Shown: positions 21,388 to 32,082 of the stretch, piece after piece | Layout: every line of letters starts with the position of its first letter | How positions within the stretch are numbered: position 1 is the stretch's first letter | Source of the DNA: Candidatus Mycobacterium methanotrophicum | GTDB taxonomy: Bacteria > Actinomycetota > Actinomycetes > Mycobacteriales > Mycobacteriaceae | NCBI RefSeq assembly: GCF_023515995.1 | Contig: NZ_CP097320.1 | Location: forward strand, 3,224,001 to 3,288,000 | DNA length: 64,000 nucleotides | Direction: 5' to 3' | Program-made: the position numbers and the translations under genes | Notes under the pieces: generated by a model | What the model was told of the DNA's origin: nothing | Seen by the model: only the letters and a program-made list of their open reading frames with translations | The model's database searches: none

Positions 21388-22024
21388 CTGCCCTACGCGC
21401 CAGCGGCTTTTGGCGACCGGGCCGCACCGGGGGCAGTCGTCGCATCATCAAAACCACCTGCATCGCATACAGCACGAACGACCACAGGTACATGTACAGG
21501 CCCCAGATCAAAAACGCCCAGCCGCAGGCCAGCACGACCCGACTCCACAACGCGTCCCATTGCCCCAGCAGGACCAGCGGAAACGCCGACATCAGGCTGA
21601 ACGTCGCGGCCTTGCCGATATAAAGCACCGGCAGCGCGGTGAATCCGCGGGTGCGCAGCAGGGGCAACTCCGCAGCCAGCAGCAGATCGCGCGCCAGCAG
21701 GGCGGCGATAATCCACCACGGGATGATGCCGCGGAACCCGAACACGATCGGAACAGTCACCATGTAGAGCCGGTCAACCGCCGGATCCAGCAGCTCCCCT
21801 AGCTTCGATGACTGGTTGAGCAGCCGCGCGATCTTGCCGTCGGCCCAGTCCGATGCGCCGCTGAACACCAAGACGGTCACCGCCCAGGCATTGGCGTGGG
21901 CAACAAGCAGCAGGTAGATGAAAACCGGGATCAGCGCCAGACGGATCCCGCTGAGCACATTGGGCACCGTCAGCAGCCGGTCGCGGGAAGCCGCGCGCTC
22001 TGCATCGTCGCCGAGGGGACTCAT
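21374..22024 (-). CDS. pgsA2: CDP-alcohol phosphatidyltransferase PgsA2
   Basis: 216 aa with about six membrane helices. The active-site signature D-x2-D-G-x2-A-R-x8-G-x3-D-x3-D is complete: [20 protein letters not shown] followed by LDPAVDR. The enzyme transfers a phosphoalcohol to a CDP-activated lipid, making an anionic phospholipid; the exact acceptor for this paralogue is uncertain (cardiolipin/phosphatidylglycerol-type). The start ATG at 22024 lies within the last copy of a 53-bp tandem repeat and is the only start that continues into the enzyme. SD GAGGAG precedes it. Confidence 0.93.
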   Translation of the reverse strand: MSPLGDDAERAASRDRLLTVPNVLSGIRLALIPVFIYLLLVAHANAWAVTVLVFSGASDWADGKIARLLNQSSKLGELLDPAVDRLYMVTVPIVFGFRGIIPWWIIAALLARDLLLAAELPLLRTRGFTALPVLYIGKAATFSLMSAFPLVLLGQWDALWSRVVLACGWAFLIWGLYMYLWSFVLYAMQVVLMMRRLPPVRPGRQKPLARRADADG

Positions 22025-22183
22025 GTGCGCCGCTCCTCAGCATCGCTGCGCTCTGCATCGTCGCCGAGGGGACTCATGTGCGCCGCTCCTCAGCATCGCT
22101 GCGCTCTGCATCGTCGCCGAGGGGACTCATGTGCGCCGCTCCTCAGCATCGCTGCGCTCTGCATCGTCGCCGACGCGGCTCAT
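22025..22183 (-). repeat. MIRU-like 53-bp tandem repeat, three copies, with coupled mini-ORFs
   Basis: Copies at 22025-22077 and 22078-22130 are identical; 22131-22183 differs at three bases; part of the unit continues into pgsA2. On the minus strand each copy has GAGGAG, an ATG, and an 18-codon frame ([18 protein letters not shown]) whose TGA overlaps the next ATG (ATGA). The last mini-ORF stop overlaps the pgsA2 start. Sequence (GACGATGCAGAGCGCAGCGAT) and habit match the mycobacterial interspersed repetitive units as I remember them. Copy number here would set the number of coupled re-initiation steps between secA2 and pgsA2. Confidence 0.88.
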
Positions 22184-22210
22184 GAGGCGTGACCTTAGCT
22201 CGCCGCGGCC

Positions 22211-24547
22211 TCAGCGGAAGATGCCGGGCAGGCTCAGCGCGGAAAGCGAGTCGTCAGACAACGGGTTGTCGTGCACCATGTACGTCCACGTCGATGTCGG
22301 CCGGGCCAGCTTGGACAAGTCCACGCCAGGCTCGTCCTCGATCGTCGGCGAGGTTTCGAAAGTCTGCTGGGCTGCTTCGATCGCGTCGGCGGCTAGGGAT
22401 GCGAAGGCGTCCACGGCCATCCGGTGGAATTCGTCCAGCGGGTTCTGCCGCCCCAGGGCGCGCAGGTGGATGCTTTCCCGGATGTCGGCAAGGTAGGCGA
22501 GGTGGTCAGCCCAGCCACGGTCGAGGTGATACAGCATGATCAGCCGGCAGATCGTTTCCAGGCGGTCGTCCGGCAGAGTCTCGGAGAGCTCCTCATAGCG
22601 CTCGGGCGCCAGCTCGGCCAGCTCCTCGCGAGCGGTGGCAGTGCTGAGCAGGGTGTTGCGGCGCTCGACGACGATCGCGCGCTGCTGAGCGATCAACTGG
22701 TTGTAGCGCCAGGTGTTTGCATGGACGTCTAGCAGCCGTCCCTCGGCGACCCGCTGAGCGTGCTCCAGCAGTCCGGCCGCCTTGGAGCTGAGGATGCGGC
22801 CGTCCTCGTCGGTCTGCGTGGGCAGCTTGTTGGGGTCGAGGTTGGCGGCGGCGACGTCGTCCTCCCAGCTGGAGAAGAACACCGTCGACCCCGGATCGCC
22901 CTGGCGGCCGGCGCGTCCGCGCAGCTGGTTATCCAACCGCTCGGTGCTGTGTCGGCCGGTGCCGATCACGTGCAACCCACCCAGCTCGACCACCTCTTTT
23001 TTCTCAGGGGCATGGTCGCTTATGTCCGAGCCGCCGAGCCGGATATCGGTGCCGCGGCCGGCCATTTGGGTCGAGACGGTGACGGCGCCGAGCTTGCCGG
23101 CCTCGGCGATCACTGCCGCCTCCTCGGCGTCGTTCTTCGCGTTGAGCACTACCGCGGGAACGCCGCGACGCTGGAGCCGCTCGTGCAGCTCTTCGGATTC
23201 GGCCACGTCATGGGTGCCGACCAACACCGGCTGCCCGGTCTCGTGCACGGCGGTGATGTGGGCGATGAGCGCGTCGTTTTTCGCCGCAGCGGTGATGTAG
23301 ACCCGGTCCGTCTCGTCCTCGCGGATGTTCGGCGCGTTCGGCGGTATCGGGGAAACGCCGAGCTTGTAGAACTGCCTCAGCTGCTCGCCGGCCGCCAGCG
23401 CTGTGCCGGTCATGCCGCACACCGTCGGATACCGGTTAATCAGCGCCTGCACAGTGATGGTGTCGAGCACTTCGCCGGTTTCGGTGGTCTCGATGCCCTC
23501 CTTGGCCTCGACCGCCGCCTGCAGACCGTCGGGCCAGCGTTGCAGCTGGGCGATGCGGCCGCGGGAAGCGTTGATCAAATGCACCGCGTCGTCGCGGACG
23601 ATGTAGTGCACGTCGCGGTGCAGCAGGACATGCGCGTGCAGCGCGACGTTGACCTCGGTGAGCGTGGTGCCGACATGCTCTTCGGAGTACAAATCGATTC
23701 CGCCGAGCCGCTTTTCGACTTTGTGTGCTCCGGCCTCGGTCAGGTGGACGTTGCGGCTGTCGGCGTCGGTGTCGTAGTCCTCGCCGGCCTCTAGCTCACC
23801 GGCCAGCCGAATGATCTCCAGCCGCGGGGTCTCCCGATGGCTGGTTCCGGCCAGCACCAGCGGGACCAACGCCTCGTCGACCAGCACGGAGTCGGCCTCG
23901 TCGATCATGGCCACGTCCGGGTTCGGCGACACCAGGTCGGCGACATCGGTGACCAGCTGGTCGCGCAGCACGTCGAACCCGATCTCGTTGACCGAGGCGT
24001 AGGTGACATTGCACTTGTAGGCCGCGCGACGCTCGTCGGCCGTCGATTCAGCAGTGACCCAGCCGACGGTCAGGCCCAGCGCCTCCAGCAGCGGACCCAT
24101 CCACTCGGCGTCGCGGCGGGCCAGGTAGTCGTTGATCGTGACGACGTGAACGTGCCGGCCGCCCAACGCGTACCCCGCCGCGGCGATCGCTCCGGCCAGA
24201 GTTTTGCCTTCGCCGGTCGCCATTTCGATCACGTCGCCGGCCAGCATGCGCAGCGCCCCGAGCAGCTGCACATCGAACGGCCTTAGCCCAGTAGAGCGTT
24301 CGGCTGCTTGCCGCGCGATGGCGAGGAACTGCGGGATGTCGTGCGCCTCGGCGAGGTCGTCGAGGTCGAGCAATCCCGCGGCTTTGCGCAGCTGCTCGTC
24401 GTCGAGGTCGGCGGCCTTCTCGTCGTACTCCGCTGACGCGCTGACTTGGGTTAGTGAACGATTTTGATTCTTCTCGGCGCTGGCGCCGAGCAGCCGCCAG
24501 AATCGGCTACCGAGGCGCCCCGCCGAAGGGCTGGTGGTCTTTGGCAC
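22211..24547 (-). CDS. secA2: SecA2 accessory translocase ATPase
   Basis: 778 aa from the GTG at 24547 ([21 protein letters not shown]); an ATG at 24601 would add 18 residues, closer to the 808 aa annotated in M. tuberculosis. Motor motifs: [20 protein letters not shown] (Walker A), [17 protein letters not shown] (Walker B), [18 protein letters not shown], and [13 protein letters not shown] and [15 protein letters not shown] of the second motor half. It lacks the C-terminal zinc region of SecA1. SecA2 exports a small set of proteins needed for virulence. It overlaps the DUF2254 gene by 41 bases. Confidence 0.95.
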   Translation of the reverse strand: MPKTTSPSAGRLGSRFWRLLGASAEKNQNRSLTQVSASAEYDEKAADLDDEQLRKAAGLLDLDDLAEAHDIPQFLAIARQAAERSTGLRPFDVQLLGALRMLAGDVIEMATGEGKTLAGAIAAAGYALGGRHVHVVTINDYLARRDAEWMGPLLEALGLTVGWVTAESTADERRAAYKCNVTYASVNEIGFDVLRDQLVTDVADLVSPNPDVAMIDEADSVLVDEALVPLVLAGTSHRETPRLEIIRLAGELEAGEDYDTDADSRNVHLTEAGAHKVEKRLGGIDLYSEEHVGTTLTEVNVALHAHVLLHRDVHYIVRDDAVHLINASRGRIAQLQRWPDGLQAAVEAKEGIETTETGEVLDTITVQALINRYPTVCGMTGTALAAGEQLRQFYKLGVSPIPPNAPNIREDETDRVYITAAAKNDALIAHITAVHETGQPVLVGTHDVAESEELHERLQRRGVPAVVLNAKNDAEEAAVIAEAGKLGAVTVSTQMAGRGTDIRLGGSDISDHAPEKKEVVELGGLHVIGTGRHSTERLDNQLRGRAGRQGDPGSTVFFSSWEDDVAAANLDPNKLPTQTDEDGRILSSKAAGLLEHAQRVAEGRLLDVHANTWRYNQLIAQQRAIVVERRNTLLSTATAREELAELAPERYEELSETLPDDRLETICRLIMLYHLDRGWADHLAYLADIRESIHLRALGRQNPLDEFHRMAVDAFASLAADAIEAAQQTFETSPTIEDEPGVDLSKLARPTSTWTYMVHDNPLSDDSLSALSLPGIFR

Positions 24548-25814
24548 AGAACAACGGTACGCGGAAGCGCGGCGATAAAGGCGACCAGCGTGGCGATGCA
24601 CCGACCACGTCGATCCAGCGTTTCACCGCCTCCTGGTGCTCTGGGCGGGCCACCTCGGCGAGGTCGTCGAGCATGCGGGCGACCCTTTCGGGTACCTGCA
24701 CCTCATCGGACCCGTAGTGCCAGACTTCGGTCATCGTCATATCGAGCAGGTCAGAAAATTGGTAGCGCGGCATCACCAATCGCACCGCTCGATCCGGCCC
24801 GCATACCGCCTCCGGGGCCGGCGGACGAGTCGCGAGCCGCCGAAACAGAGTGTGCAGCGCATCCAAGGCCCGGCAGGCCGTGGTCGGGTCGTTCGTACTC
24901 GGCGACAGAGCCCGATCGGCGACGTCGGTCAACTGCCGGAAGCCGAACGCCAGATCTTGCTCGGGGGCCCGTTCGGCCCCCAAGACCAGTTGCTTATTCG
25001 CCCGTTTGACCAGGTGGTCAACGTCGTCGGGCTCACCGTGGAGTGTGAACAGCTTTGCCCCTTCCGGAACGTAATCTCCCTGCCGGTGCTCTACCACGAT
25101 CACACACTGTGCTTGCCCCGCCAGTTCGACCAGCCCGGACTCGTTGACCCCGATCAGCAGGCCTTCGCGTGACGCCTCGACCACGCGTGCCGGAGCCGAC
25201 AGACGATCAAACTCCTTGGGCTGGACCGGGTCGGTGGGATATATGCGGTCCAGCACACCACGGGACTCATGCGAGATCTCGGCAATGACGGTGGAGGCAC
25301 GCATCATTTGCGCTACATGCGCGATGTAGAGCGTGAACACGCCGGCGCTGGCGAACACCAACAGGAACGCCACACTGACCGCGAGCCGTGGCACGTCGGC
25401 ATCCGACGAGCTCCCTTTCACCGTCTGCAGCACCACCATGGCGTAGACGAAGGTCGCGACGAACACCCCGAAGGTGAAGACGAACACCCCGAAGGTGAAG
25501 TGGATGATGCGATCACGCAAGAACACCTGCAGCACTCGAGGCGACAACTGGCCGGCGGTCAACTGCAATGCGACGAAGGTGACCGAGAAGACCAGCCCGG
25601 TTAACGAGATCATCGCGGTGATGATCGAATTCAACGAAGTGCGCGCACCCGACGGCGGTCCCTGGAACAGAACAGGGCTGGTCACATTGAACTTGTGGTT
25701 GGTGACGACCAGTCCGGCGGCCAATCCGATCGCCGCACCAACGCACAGCGCAGGCGTCACCCAGAACCATGCGCCCGAGCCATGCGGAATCCGATACCGG
25801 GGCACATGCCACAC
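24507..25814 (-). CDS. DUF2254 membrane protein
   Basis: 435 aa from a GTG. Four hydrophobic helices in the first 170 residues ([79 protein letters not shown]) precede a soluble region with [19 protein letters not shown] and [19 protein letters not shown], the DUF2254 signature. Function is unknown. Helix three contains a perfect in-frame 21-bp tandem duplication (25459-25479, 25480-25500) that doubles FTFGVFV. No strong ribosome-binding site is visible. I do not recall a counterpart at this place in M. tuberculosis. Confidence 0.85.
   Translation of the reverse strand: MWHVPRYRIPHGSGAWFWVTPALCVGAAIGLAAGLVVTNHKFNVTSPVLFQGPPSGARTSLNSIITAMISLTGLVFSVTFVALQLTAGQLSPRVLQVFLRDRIIHFTFGVFVFTFGVFVATFVYAMVVLQTVKGSSSDADVPRLAVSVAFLLVFASAGVFTLYIAHVAQMMRASTVIAEISHESRGVLDRIYPTDPVQPKEFDRLSAPARVVEASREGLLIGVNESGLVELAGQAQCVIVVEHRQGDYVPEGAKLFTLHGEPDDVDHLVKRANKQLVLGAERAPEQDLAFGFRQLTDVADRALSPSTNDPTTACRALDALHTLFRRLATRPPAPEAVCGPDRAVRLVMPRYQFSDLLDMTMTEVWHYGSDEVQVPERVARMLDDLAEVARPEHQEAVKRWIDVVGASPRWSPLSPRFRVPLFCAKDHQPFGGAPR
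25459..25500. repeat. Perfect 21-bp tandem duplication inside the DUF2254 gene
   Basis: Two identical 21-bp units back to back. The frame is kept and seven hydrophobic residues of a membrane helix are doubled, lengthening the helix by about two turns. Confidence 0.95.
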
Positions 25815-25847
25815 GCCGGGTAATTACCCATGTCGCAGCACTCGAAA

Positions 25848-26764
25848 TCACGCCAGATTGGATCGGCGTGGATAGGCGACAGCGGGGTCGGTGAGCACGT
25901 TGACGACAGCGGGTAGGCCGCTGCCGAAGGCACGCTTCAAGGCGGGCCGAAGCCCGGCAGGCGTTGTCACCAGCTCACCGTGTCCACCAAGCGCTCGTAC
26001 CACCTCGTCATAGCGGGTCTCGGGACGCAGTTCTGCCACCACCGAATAGCCGTACAACGCCTCCATGGGGTGTTTCTCCAGCGCCCAGATTCCGTTGTTG
26101 CCGATCACCGACATCACCGGCACGTTGTGTCGCGCCAGCGTGTCCCATTCCATGCCGCTGAATCCGAAGGCGCCGTCGGCTTGCAGCAGGACGACTTGGC
26201 GGTCGGGCCGGGCCAGCTTGGCGGCCAGCGCGTAGCCAGGACCCGCCCACGACGACCGCAACATCGGCCTGCCCCAAAGCTTTTGAGCGTGCCCGAGAAA
26301 ACGCCAGCGGATCGGCGGCGATGGAAAAGACGTGGTCCATCGGGAAGTCGATGAACGCGACACCCGACGGCGCGCCGACCGTGGCCAGCAACCCCTCGTC
26401 GACGAGCCCGCAGACGGCCTCAGCCGACGGCGCGGTGGCAGCGAATCGGGTCAGCGGAGCGACGAACGGAACATGGTCGATCTCCTGCGGCGACCCCATC
26501 CCCCAACGCCCCGCCGGCGCCCGACCGCCGAGAACCGGCAGCGGCGAGGAGTTCTGCTGGGCGGCGGCCATCGCGCTCATCCCGTTGGTCACGCCCGGAC
26601 CCGCGGTCAGGGCGGCGACCCCCGGTTGGCGCGTCACCTTCGCCCAGCCAGCCTTCGGCCGCAAAGGCCGCGGTCTGTTCGTGGCGGGTGTCGATCCCGC
26701 TGGCTTTCAGCCGGCGGGCGACGAGCCGGCCCGCGTGAAAGGAGTTCTCGGCCTCGGTGCCCAT
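25848..26764 (-). pseudogene. ilvG: Decayed ilvG (acetolactate synthase-like)
   Basis: ATG at 26764 begins [15 protein letters not shown], then jumps to [16 protein letters not shown], then in other frames [77 protein letters not shown] and finally SGPGYALA-like sequence to [17 protein letters not shown] and [13 protein letters not shown]. These segments align in order with M. tuberculosis IlvG (547 aa), but only about 305 codons remain: at least three internal deletions and two frame changes. The enzyme cannot be functional. It keeps the ancestral place between secA2 and bacA. Confidence 0.88.
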
Positions 26765-26891
26765 CCGCTGAGCGTAACGACCTGACTTCAGCTTTAACCG
26801 GACTGCTGCGGTAGCTTCGCGGGAAGGTTCGTCAGGTGGGCTTCGACGCCCGCGGTGGACCCGCAAGCCGCAACCGAGGAGCAGGCGCACC

Positions 26892-28802
26892 GTGGAGCTG
26901 TTCAAGCCATCCATCAACTGGGGTCACGCGCTGGCCGATTCGTTTTCCTGGGTGGCGCTGACCTGGGTGATCAGTGCGGTCAGCGCGATCGTCGTGCTGG
27001 CGCTGCTGCGATCGCTCACCCGGTGGGGTCGCCAATTCTGGCGGATCACCGGCGATTATTTCATCGGCCGGCAGAGTTTCCGGGCCTGGCTGATGCTCGG
27101 GGTATTGCTGTTGTCGGTCGTTATCTCGGTGCGTCTCAACGTGTTGTTCAGCTATCAGGCCAACGATCTGAGCTCGTCCGTACAGACCGCCGTGCAGGGC
27201 ATGGCCACTGGCAATGAGGCCGTGAAAGCGTCTGGCGTGCATGGCTTTTGGATGTCGATATTGATCTTCAGCATCATGGCGGTGCTGCACGTCGCTCGCT
27301 TCATGCTCGACGTCTACCTCATGCAGCGCTTCATCGTGGCGTGGCGGGTTTGGCTCACCGAGCGGCTCACCGGCGACTGGCTGGAGGGGCGGGCATACTA
27401 CCGCGGGCGGTTCATCGACAGCACCATCGACAACCCCGACCAGCGTATTCAGCAAGACATCGACGTGTTGACCGCCAATGCCGGAGCCACCCCCAACGTG
27501 CCATCCAACGGCACCGGCAGCGTGCTGGTGTTCGGTGCGATCAGCTCGATGTTGTCGGTGGTGTCGTTCACCGCGATTCTGTGGAACCTGTCGGGACCGC
27601 TCACCTTGTTCGGGGTCACCTTGCCCAAGGCGATGTTCTGGATCGTCATCGTCTATGTGCTGTTTGCGACGATCATTGGCTTCTGGATCGGACGACCGCT
27701 GATCAGGCTCAGCTTCCGCAACGAGCTCACCAACGCCGCCTTCCGTTATGCGCTGGTGAGGGTACGCGACGCCGCCGAGGCGGTGGGGTTCTACCGCGGC
27801 GAGCGCGCCGAACGCGCGCAGCTGAACGCCCGTTTCCGCCCGATCATCGACAACTATCTGCGGTTTGTGAACCGGACCGTCGGCTGGTTCGGATTCAACG
27901 TGTCGATGAGTCAGGCGATCGTCCCGCTGCCCTGGGTGATCCAGGCGCCCCGGTTGTTTGCCGGTCAGATCCGGTTCGGCGACGTGACTCAGACCGCGGC
28001 GGCGTTCGGCAACGTCCAAGACGGGTTGTCCTTCTTCCGTAACGCCTACGACCAATTCGCGAGCTATCGCGCAGCGATCATCCGGCTGAACGGGCTTGTC
28101 GAGGCCGACGAGAAGGCCCGTGAGCTGCCCGAGCTGCTGGTCAAGCCAAGCCTCGACGGCACCGTCGACATCGAGAGCGTCGAGGTGCGCACCCCGGACG
28201 GCGACCAGCTCATCGACACGCTCGACGTGCACTTGGCAGGCGGCGACGCGCTGGTGATCACCGGCCCGTCCGGCAGCGGCAAGACCACGCTGCTGCGCAG
28301 CCTCGCCCAGCTGTGGCCCTATGCGACAGGAACTTTGCGCCGACCCGACGGCGCGGACACCATGTTCCTATCGCAGCTGCCCTATGTGCCGCTGGGTGAT
28401 CTGCGAGCGGTCGTGTCGTATCCGGCAGCCACCGGCGACGTGCCGGACGAGGAGCTTCGCGACATGATGAGTCGGGTTGCGTTGGGGCACTTGGTCCACC
28501 GGCTTGACGATGTTGAGGACTGGGTGAAGGTTCTCTCTCCCGGAGAGCAGCAGCGGGTCGCGTTCGCGCGGGTCCTGTTGACCAGGCCCAAAGCCGTGTT
28601 TCTCGACGAAGCCACCTCGGCGATGGATGAGGGGCTGGAGTTGGCGATGTATCAGCTGATGCGCAGCGAGTTGCCGCACACCATAGTAGTCAGCGTCAGT
28701 CACCGCAGCACGGTCGAGCACCACCACAATCAGCGGCTCGAGCTGATCGGCGAAGGCCAATGGCGGCTGGGCCCACTGAAAGGCGAACCGGCGAGGGTTT
28801 AA
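26892..28802 (+). CDS. bacA: BacA, ABC-type hydrophilic-compound importer
   Basis: 636 aa from a GTG with GAGGAG ten bases upstream. The N-terminal 400 residues are the SbmA/BacA-like membrane domain with about six helices and the conserved [20 protein letters not shown] and [19 protein letters not shown]. The ATPase domain has Walker [14 protein letters not shown], signature [14 protein letters not shown] and Walker [13 protein letters not shown], then [10 protein letters not shown]. In M. tuberculosis the orthologue Rv1819c imports vitamin B12 and bleomycin-like peptides. It is transcribed opposite to the secA2 block. Confidence 0.95.
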   Translation: MELFKPSINWGHALADSFSWVALTWVISAVSAIVVLALLRSLTRWGRQFWRITGDYFIGRQSFRAWLMLGVLLLSVVISVRLNVLFSYQANDLSSSVQTAVQGMATGNEAVKASGVHGFWMSILIFSIMAVLHVARFMLDVYLMQRFIVAWRVWLTERLTGDWLEGRAYYRGRFIDSTIDNPDQRIQQDIDVLTANAGATPNVPSNGTGSVLVFGAISSMLSVVSFTAILWNLSGPLTLFGVTLPKAMFWIVIVYVLFATIIGFWIGRPLIRLSFRNELTNAAFRYALVRVRDAAEAVGFYRGERAERAQLNARFRPIIDNYLRFVNRTVGWFGFNVSMSQAIVPLPWVIQAPRLFAGQIRFGDVTQTAAAFGNVQDGLSFFRNAYDQFASYRAAIIRLNGLVEADEKARELPELLVKPSLDGTVDIESVEVRTPDGDQLIDTLDVHLAGGDALVITGPSGSGKTTLLRSLAQLWPYATGTLRRPDGADTMFLSQLPYVPLGDLRAVVSYPAATGDVPDEELRDMMSRVALGHLVHRLDDVEDWVKVLSPGEQQRVAFARVLLTRPKAVFLDEATSAMDEGLELAMYQLMRSELPHTIVVSVSHRSTVEHHHNQRLELIGEGQWRLGPLKGEPARV

Positions 28803-29031
28803 GGGGTCGGCGAGGGTTGCGAGCATCCTCCCGAACCACGAGTTTGGGGACCGCGGTTGGGTCCTGGCCGGTGGTCCTGACGCGGGCATAACCGAGGATC
28901 GCCGTGATGTCGATGACTGTCTCGTTACCTGACAACAGTAGGGATCCGAGACACGCGGTGTGAGGCAGGCAATGGGACACCGCGAGCTGGGAATTGGGGC
29001 TGGGAGTGGTGTGCAGTGGGCTGTCCCGTTT

Positions 29032-29505
29032 CTACAAACGAGACGGCCGGTGTACTGACTTCGGCTGCCGGTGAGCGGCGAGGAAGTCATCGACAATATG
29101 AGTGCAGTCGTCGGCAGTCATGGCACGCAGGCCGGTCAGTCGCGCGAACGCCAGCGGTCCGAGGAGTTGGCACAGTGCCAGTTGCAAGTTGAAGTCGTCG
29201 AGGTCGGCGCGGGCCTCGGTGCTTTGCAGGATGGCGTCGAAGGGTTGTCGGTATTGGTCAATGACTCGGGCTCGCAGCGCCCCAGCGGTGTACTCACCAA
29301 CGGCGGGGTCGGTGGCAGCAGTGGGACCTAGGGCAAGCCAGGCCAGCATGGTGACGTGCAGTGGCGCGTCGGCGAACAGTGCGGCCTGGCGTGTGAGCAA
29401 TTCGATGAGCCTTTCCCGCAGCGTCCCACTGGCCGGTTCGGGCGGGGTGACTTGAGGTAAGAGCCGCTCGAAGGTGGCCGCGAGCAAGTGCGACGAGCTG
29501 TTGAA
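29032..29505 (-). pseudogene. TetR-type regulator, C-terminal domain only
   Basis: The frame reads FNSSSHLLAATFERLLPQV, TLRERLIELLTRQAALFADAP and LQLALCQLLGPLAFARLTGL to the stop, the end of an HTH and the ligand-binding domain of a TetR protein. The first 40 or so residues with the DNA-binding helices are absent; upstream codons to 29583 are unrelated. It faces a truncated thioesterase gene, and a single deletion of the shared intergenic region would explain both losses. Confidence 0.65.
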
Positions 29506-29585
29506 GTCTGCGCGCGACGTACTTGGTGCGCGACGGCTTGGTGCTTGATGAATAAGCCGATCGTGGTGCACCCGGACTGGCACCC

Positions 29586-29953
29586 GGCGGCGCGGTCGCC
29601 GCCGGGTGGGACGACGTCTTGGGTTTCACGTTGTGGATCGCCGGCACACCGGCAGTGACGCGCAGCCCGACCGTTGAGTATCTGTTGCCGGTGCCGCTGC
29701 ATCAGTGCCACCGCATCGCCGCACACATCACCGCGCGGGCGGGACGGGCATTGCATGTCAGTGGGACGGGTACGGGCACCGACGGGGTCGCCCGGTTCAC
29801 CGCGAGGGCGGTGTTCATCACGGTCAGCACCGACCACTTCGCCGCCCATGGTGATCTCTCCGGTTTCGGTGACCTGCTCGAGCAGATCTCGCGAGGTAGC
29901 GAATCCCTCACCGACCGTTACAACTGGCGTTGGTCATTGTCGGCCAACTGTGC
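29586..29953 (+). pseudogene. PaaI-type hotdog thioesterase fragment
   Basis: The frame GGAVAAGWDDVLGFTLWIAG, then VTRSPTVEYLLPVPLHQCHR, AGRALHVSGTGTGTDGVARF and FITVSTDHFAAHGD is typical of small acyl-CoA thioesterases of the hotdog fold. The start of the protein is missing and the end runs into the TnpB-like gene. A short frame before it (MNKPIVVHPDWHP) ends in another phase. Confidence 0.65.
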
Positions 29954-31627
29954 CGGGGTAACGGTTGCCCGGCCCGGATCGCCGCGTACGTTCCGGCAAG
30001 GCGGGCGAGATTTGGTTCCTCGCATCCTTGGCCGGTGTCGGCGACCGGTACTGCTCGCCGCAGGGTTTCCCGGCGCGGTCTGGTCGGTAGCTCTCACCGC
30101 GCGATCCTCCGGTCGCGCCGGTGTCACACCTTCCCGCCGCCGTGCCGGAAAACCTTGGGCGCGACGCCCGATCACCGTGGCCGCGGCCTGGTGACGGGTG
30201 ACGTTTTCATAGGGGCGGCACCAGTGTTGGGCGCCCCATTGGCTGGTGTAAGCGGCGTTGACCGCGAACACCGTGATCTGCGCGCGATGGGCCATCCCGG
30301 TCAGCCGGTCACGGAATCGTCCAGTAGGGATGCCCGAGATGACGGTGCGGCGGAACCGTTTGCCCCGTTTTCCGCGGCCCATGGTTTCTCGGCCGGTTGT
30401 GCGGGCGTCGGCGAAGTCGAGGTCTTCCACGGCGATCGCGGTCAACCCATGCCGCTGGCAGTATCCGATGAGCTGGGTGATGGCGTGGCGGACCTGGGCG
30501 TCGCGGCGCGACGCGGCGCCGGTGGCGTCGATGTCGATGCGTTCGGCCGCCCCCACCGGGTTGCCGTGGCGGTCGAGACGGCGCACCGCCAGGTGGCCGT
30601 CGTTGAGATCTGCCCCGGCAAGCTCGCCGGCGGCGTAGACGTCGTCGCCGGCGGCGCAGCCGGCACGGCCCGCCCAATAGGGCAGCGACGGGATCGCCCA
30701 CGCCGCGGCGAGGTACCTGCCGCCGCGCCCGGGCTTGCGGGTGATCGTGTAGGACACCGAGTTGCCGCCGCCGATGCGGTGCGCCCATTCCTGCCCGCGA
30801 TACGCGAACACCGCCGGGCACGACAGCACGTAGCGGCCCCGTGGGGCGTTGGCCAAGCGCTCCAGCGGCTTGGGCAACCGCACACTGACCTGCCCGGCCG
30901 GGGTCACGGTGATCGTCAGGTTGCCGAACGGCTCGTCGGGGGAACCGTTGGCGCTGATCCGGTAGCGCGCGGCATCCCATCGCCGCCGCCAGCCATCGAC
31001 GGTGAGCCCGGCGTCGTCGAGGTGGTGGCGGATACCGGCGAGGCGCTTGCCGCCCTCGACCACCCGCACCCGGTGGTTACGGCGATCCTCTTCGGTTCGA
31101 GCAAGCACGGCCCGCAGATGCTGCACCCGTTGTTGTTTGGCGAACCGCTCGGCTCGGGTGGCATACCCCTTCACCGCTTTGGCTTTGCGGCGGGCCTTGC
31201 GCTCGCCCGCAGTCAACGTGTCAGCAGTCGGCGCGGCCAGGCGTTTGTCGATGGTGGCGATCGCCGCCCGCAAACCCGCGATGTGGCGGAACTCGGCGTC
31301 CCGCGCCAGCCGGTGCTGGTCGTCGTTGCCGGCGATGATCGCATTGGCCCACCGCGCCGACGACCGCGGGGTCAACGCCTTCTTACGCGCATTAAGCCGG
31401 TCGCGGCGCACCTGGCGGCGTTCATCGTCACTCAACCGCGCATCGGCCGGTTCCCGCTGGCAGGTTGCGGCCAGATCCGCGCGGCGCAACCGGCCAAGGT
31501 GGGCTGCGACCTGGTCGAGCACGAGCTCGTCCTCGGCGGATGTGCGCAGCCGCGTGGTGATCGCCACACCCGTGGGAGCGGCCACCGGTTTCACCCCGCG
31601 CCACTGGCGCAGCTTGCGGTCGATCAT
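29918..31627 (-). CDS. TnpB-like (RuvC-type) transposon protein
   Basis: 569 aa from ATG at 31627 (MIDRKLRQWRGVKPVAAP); an upstream TTG/ATG start would add 19 residues. Basic coiled region in the first 200 residues, a beta-rich part (SYTITRKPGRGGRYLAAAW), then RuvC-like motifs GADLNDGHLAVRRLD (Asp) and GLTAIAVEDLDFAD (Glu). The C-terminal block reads FRDRLTGMAHRAQITVFAVN, AYTSQWGAQHWC and VTRHQAAATVIGRRAQG. Unlike standard TnpB there is no CxxC zinc ribbon, and no Asp is visible at the expected third catalytic place (usually D-x-N-A-A). It may be a nuclease-altered relative. No TnpA lies beside it. Confidence 0.7.
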   Translation of the reverse strand: MIDRKLRQWRGVKPVAAPTGVAITTRLRTSAEDELVLDQVAAHLGRLRRADLAATCQREPADARLSDDERRQVRRDRLNARKKALTPRSSARWANAIIAGNDDQHRLARDAEFRHIAGLRAAIATIDKRLAAPTADTLTAGERKARRKAKAVKGYATRAERFAKQQRVQHLRAVLARTEEDRRNHRVRVVEGGKRLAGIRHHLDDAGLTVDGWRRRWDAARYRISANGSPDEPFGNLTITVTPAGQVSVRLPKPLERLANAPRGRYVLSCPAVFAYRGQEWAHRIGGGNSVSYTITRKPGRGGRYLAAAWAIPSLPYWAGRAGCAAGDDVYAAGELAGADLNDGHLAVRRLDRHGNPVGAAERIDIDATGAASRRDAQVRHAITQLIGYCQRHGLTAIAVEDLDFADARTTGRETMGRGKRGKRFRRTVISGIPTGRFRDRLTGMAHRAQITVFAVNAAYTSQWGAQHWCRPYENVTRHQAAATVIGRRAQGFPARRREGVTPARPEDRAVRATDQTAPGNPAASSTGRRHRPRMRGTKSRPPCRNVRGDPGRATVTPAQLADNDQRQL

Positions 31628-32082
31628 GCGGCAAATACTCCCAGAGGGGTCCGACAACTCCGTTTGGCCGCTACTGGCCAACAAAACCCCCAGCAGTTCT
31701 CAACCCGCGCGACCCAATATCATGACCGCGCCCGCCACCCGCCTGCAGCTCAAACCGGAACTGCCCGAGCCGGATTGGTCGCCCGACCCGGCACGCACAG
31801 CCGCAGCGCCGCGTTCGCGTGCGTCGACACGTCGCCGGGAGGCGGTTTGGCGTGCCTCCCACTTTCCGGACTGCGGACCAAATAGGATCCGATCCGGAAA
31901 GGATGAAGGGAATTGACCGAGAAAATACATCGTTTTGCGGCCATTTTACTGTCAATCGTTTCAAAAAACGATTCAACTACTGATAAGCCGTTTTCGCCCC
32001 CCTACACCAAAAATCCACCCACGGGAATATCAGGGGAGCCATCTGTCGACGAGCGCGCAGCGCAACGGCGATACTGCGCGGC
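31628..32082. other. Non-coding region between the TnpB-like gene and the channel gene
   Basis: No gene recognised. The final 170 bases are AT-rich for this genome and contain a perfect 8-bp inverted repeat, AATCGTTT (31954-31961) and AAACGATT (31966-31973), separated by four bases, about 110 bases before the channel ATG. It could be an operator or a weak hairpin. Confidence 0.45.

Noticed and set aside
22025..22183. CRISPR-like array
   Set aside because: The units are contiguous with no spacers and carry start/stop signals; a MIRU-type tandem repeat fits.
26832..28232. 466-codon minus-strand frame over bacA
   Set aside because: bacA has complete ABC motifs; the opposite frame is His/Asp/Gln-rich noise.
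29930..31885. 651-codon plus-strand frame over the TnpB-like gene
   Set aside because: The minus strand has RuvC-like motifs; the plus frame has none.
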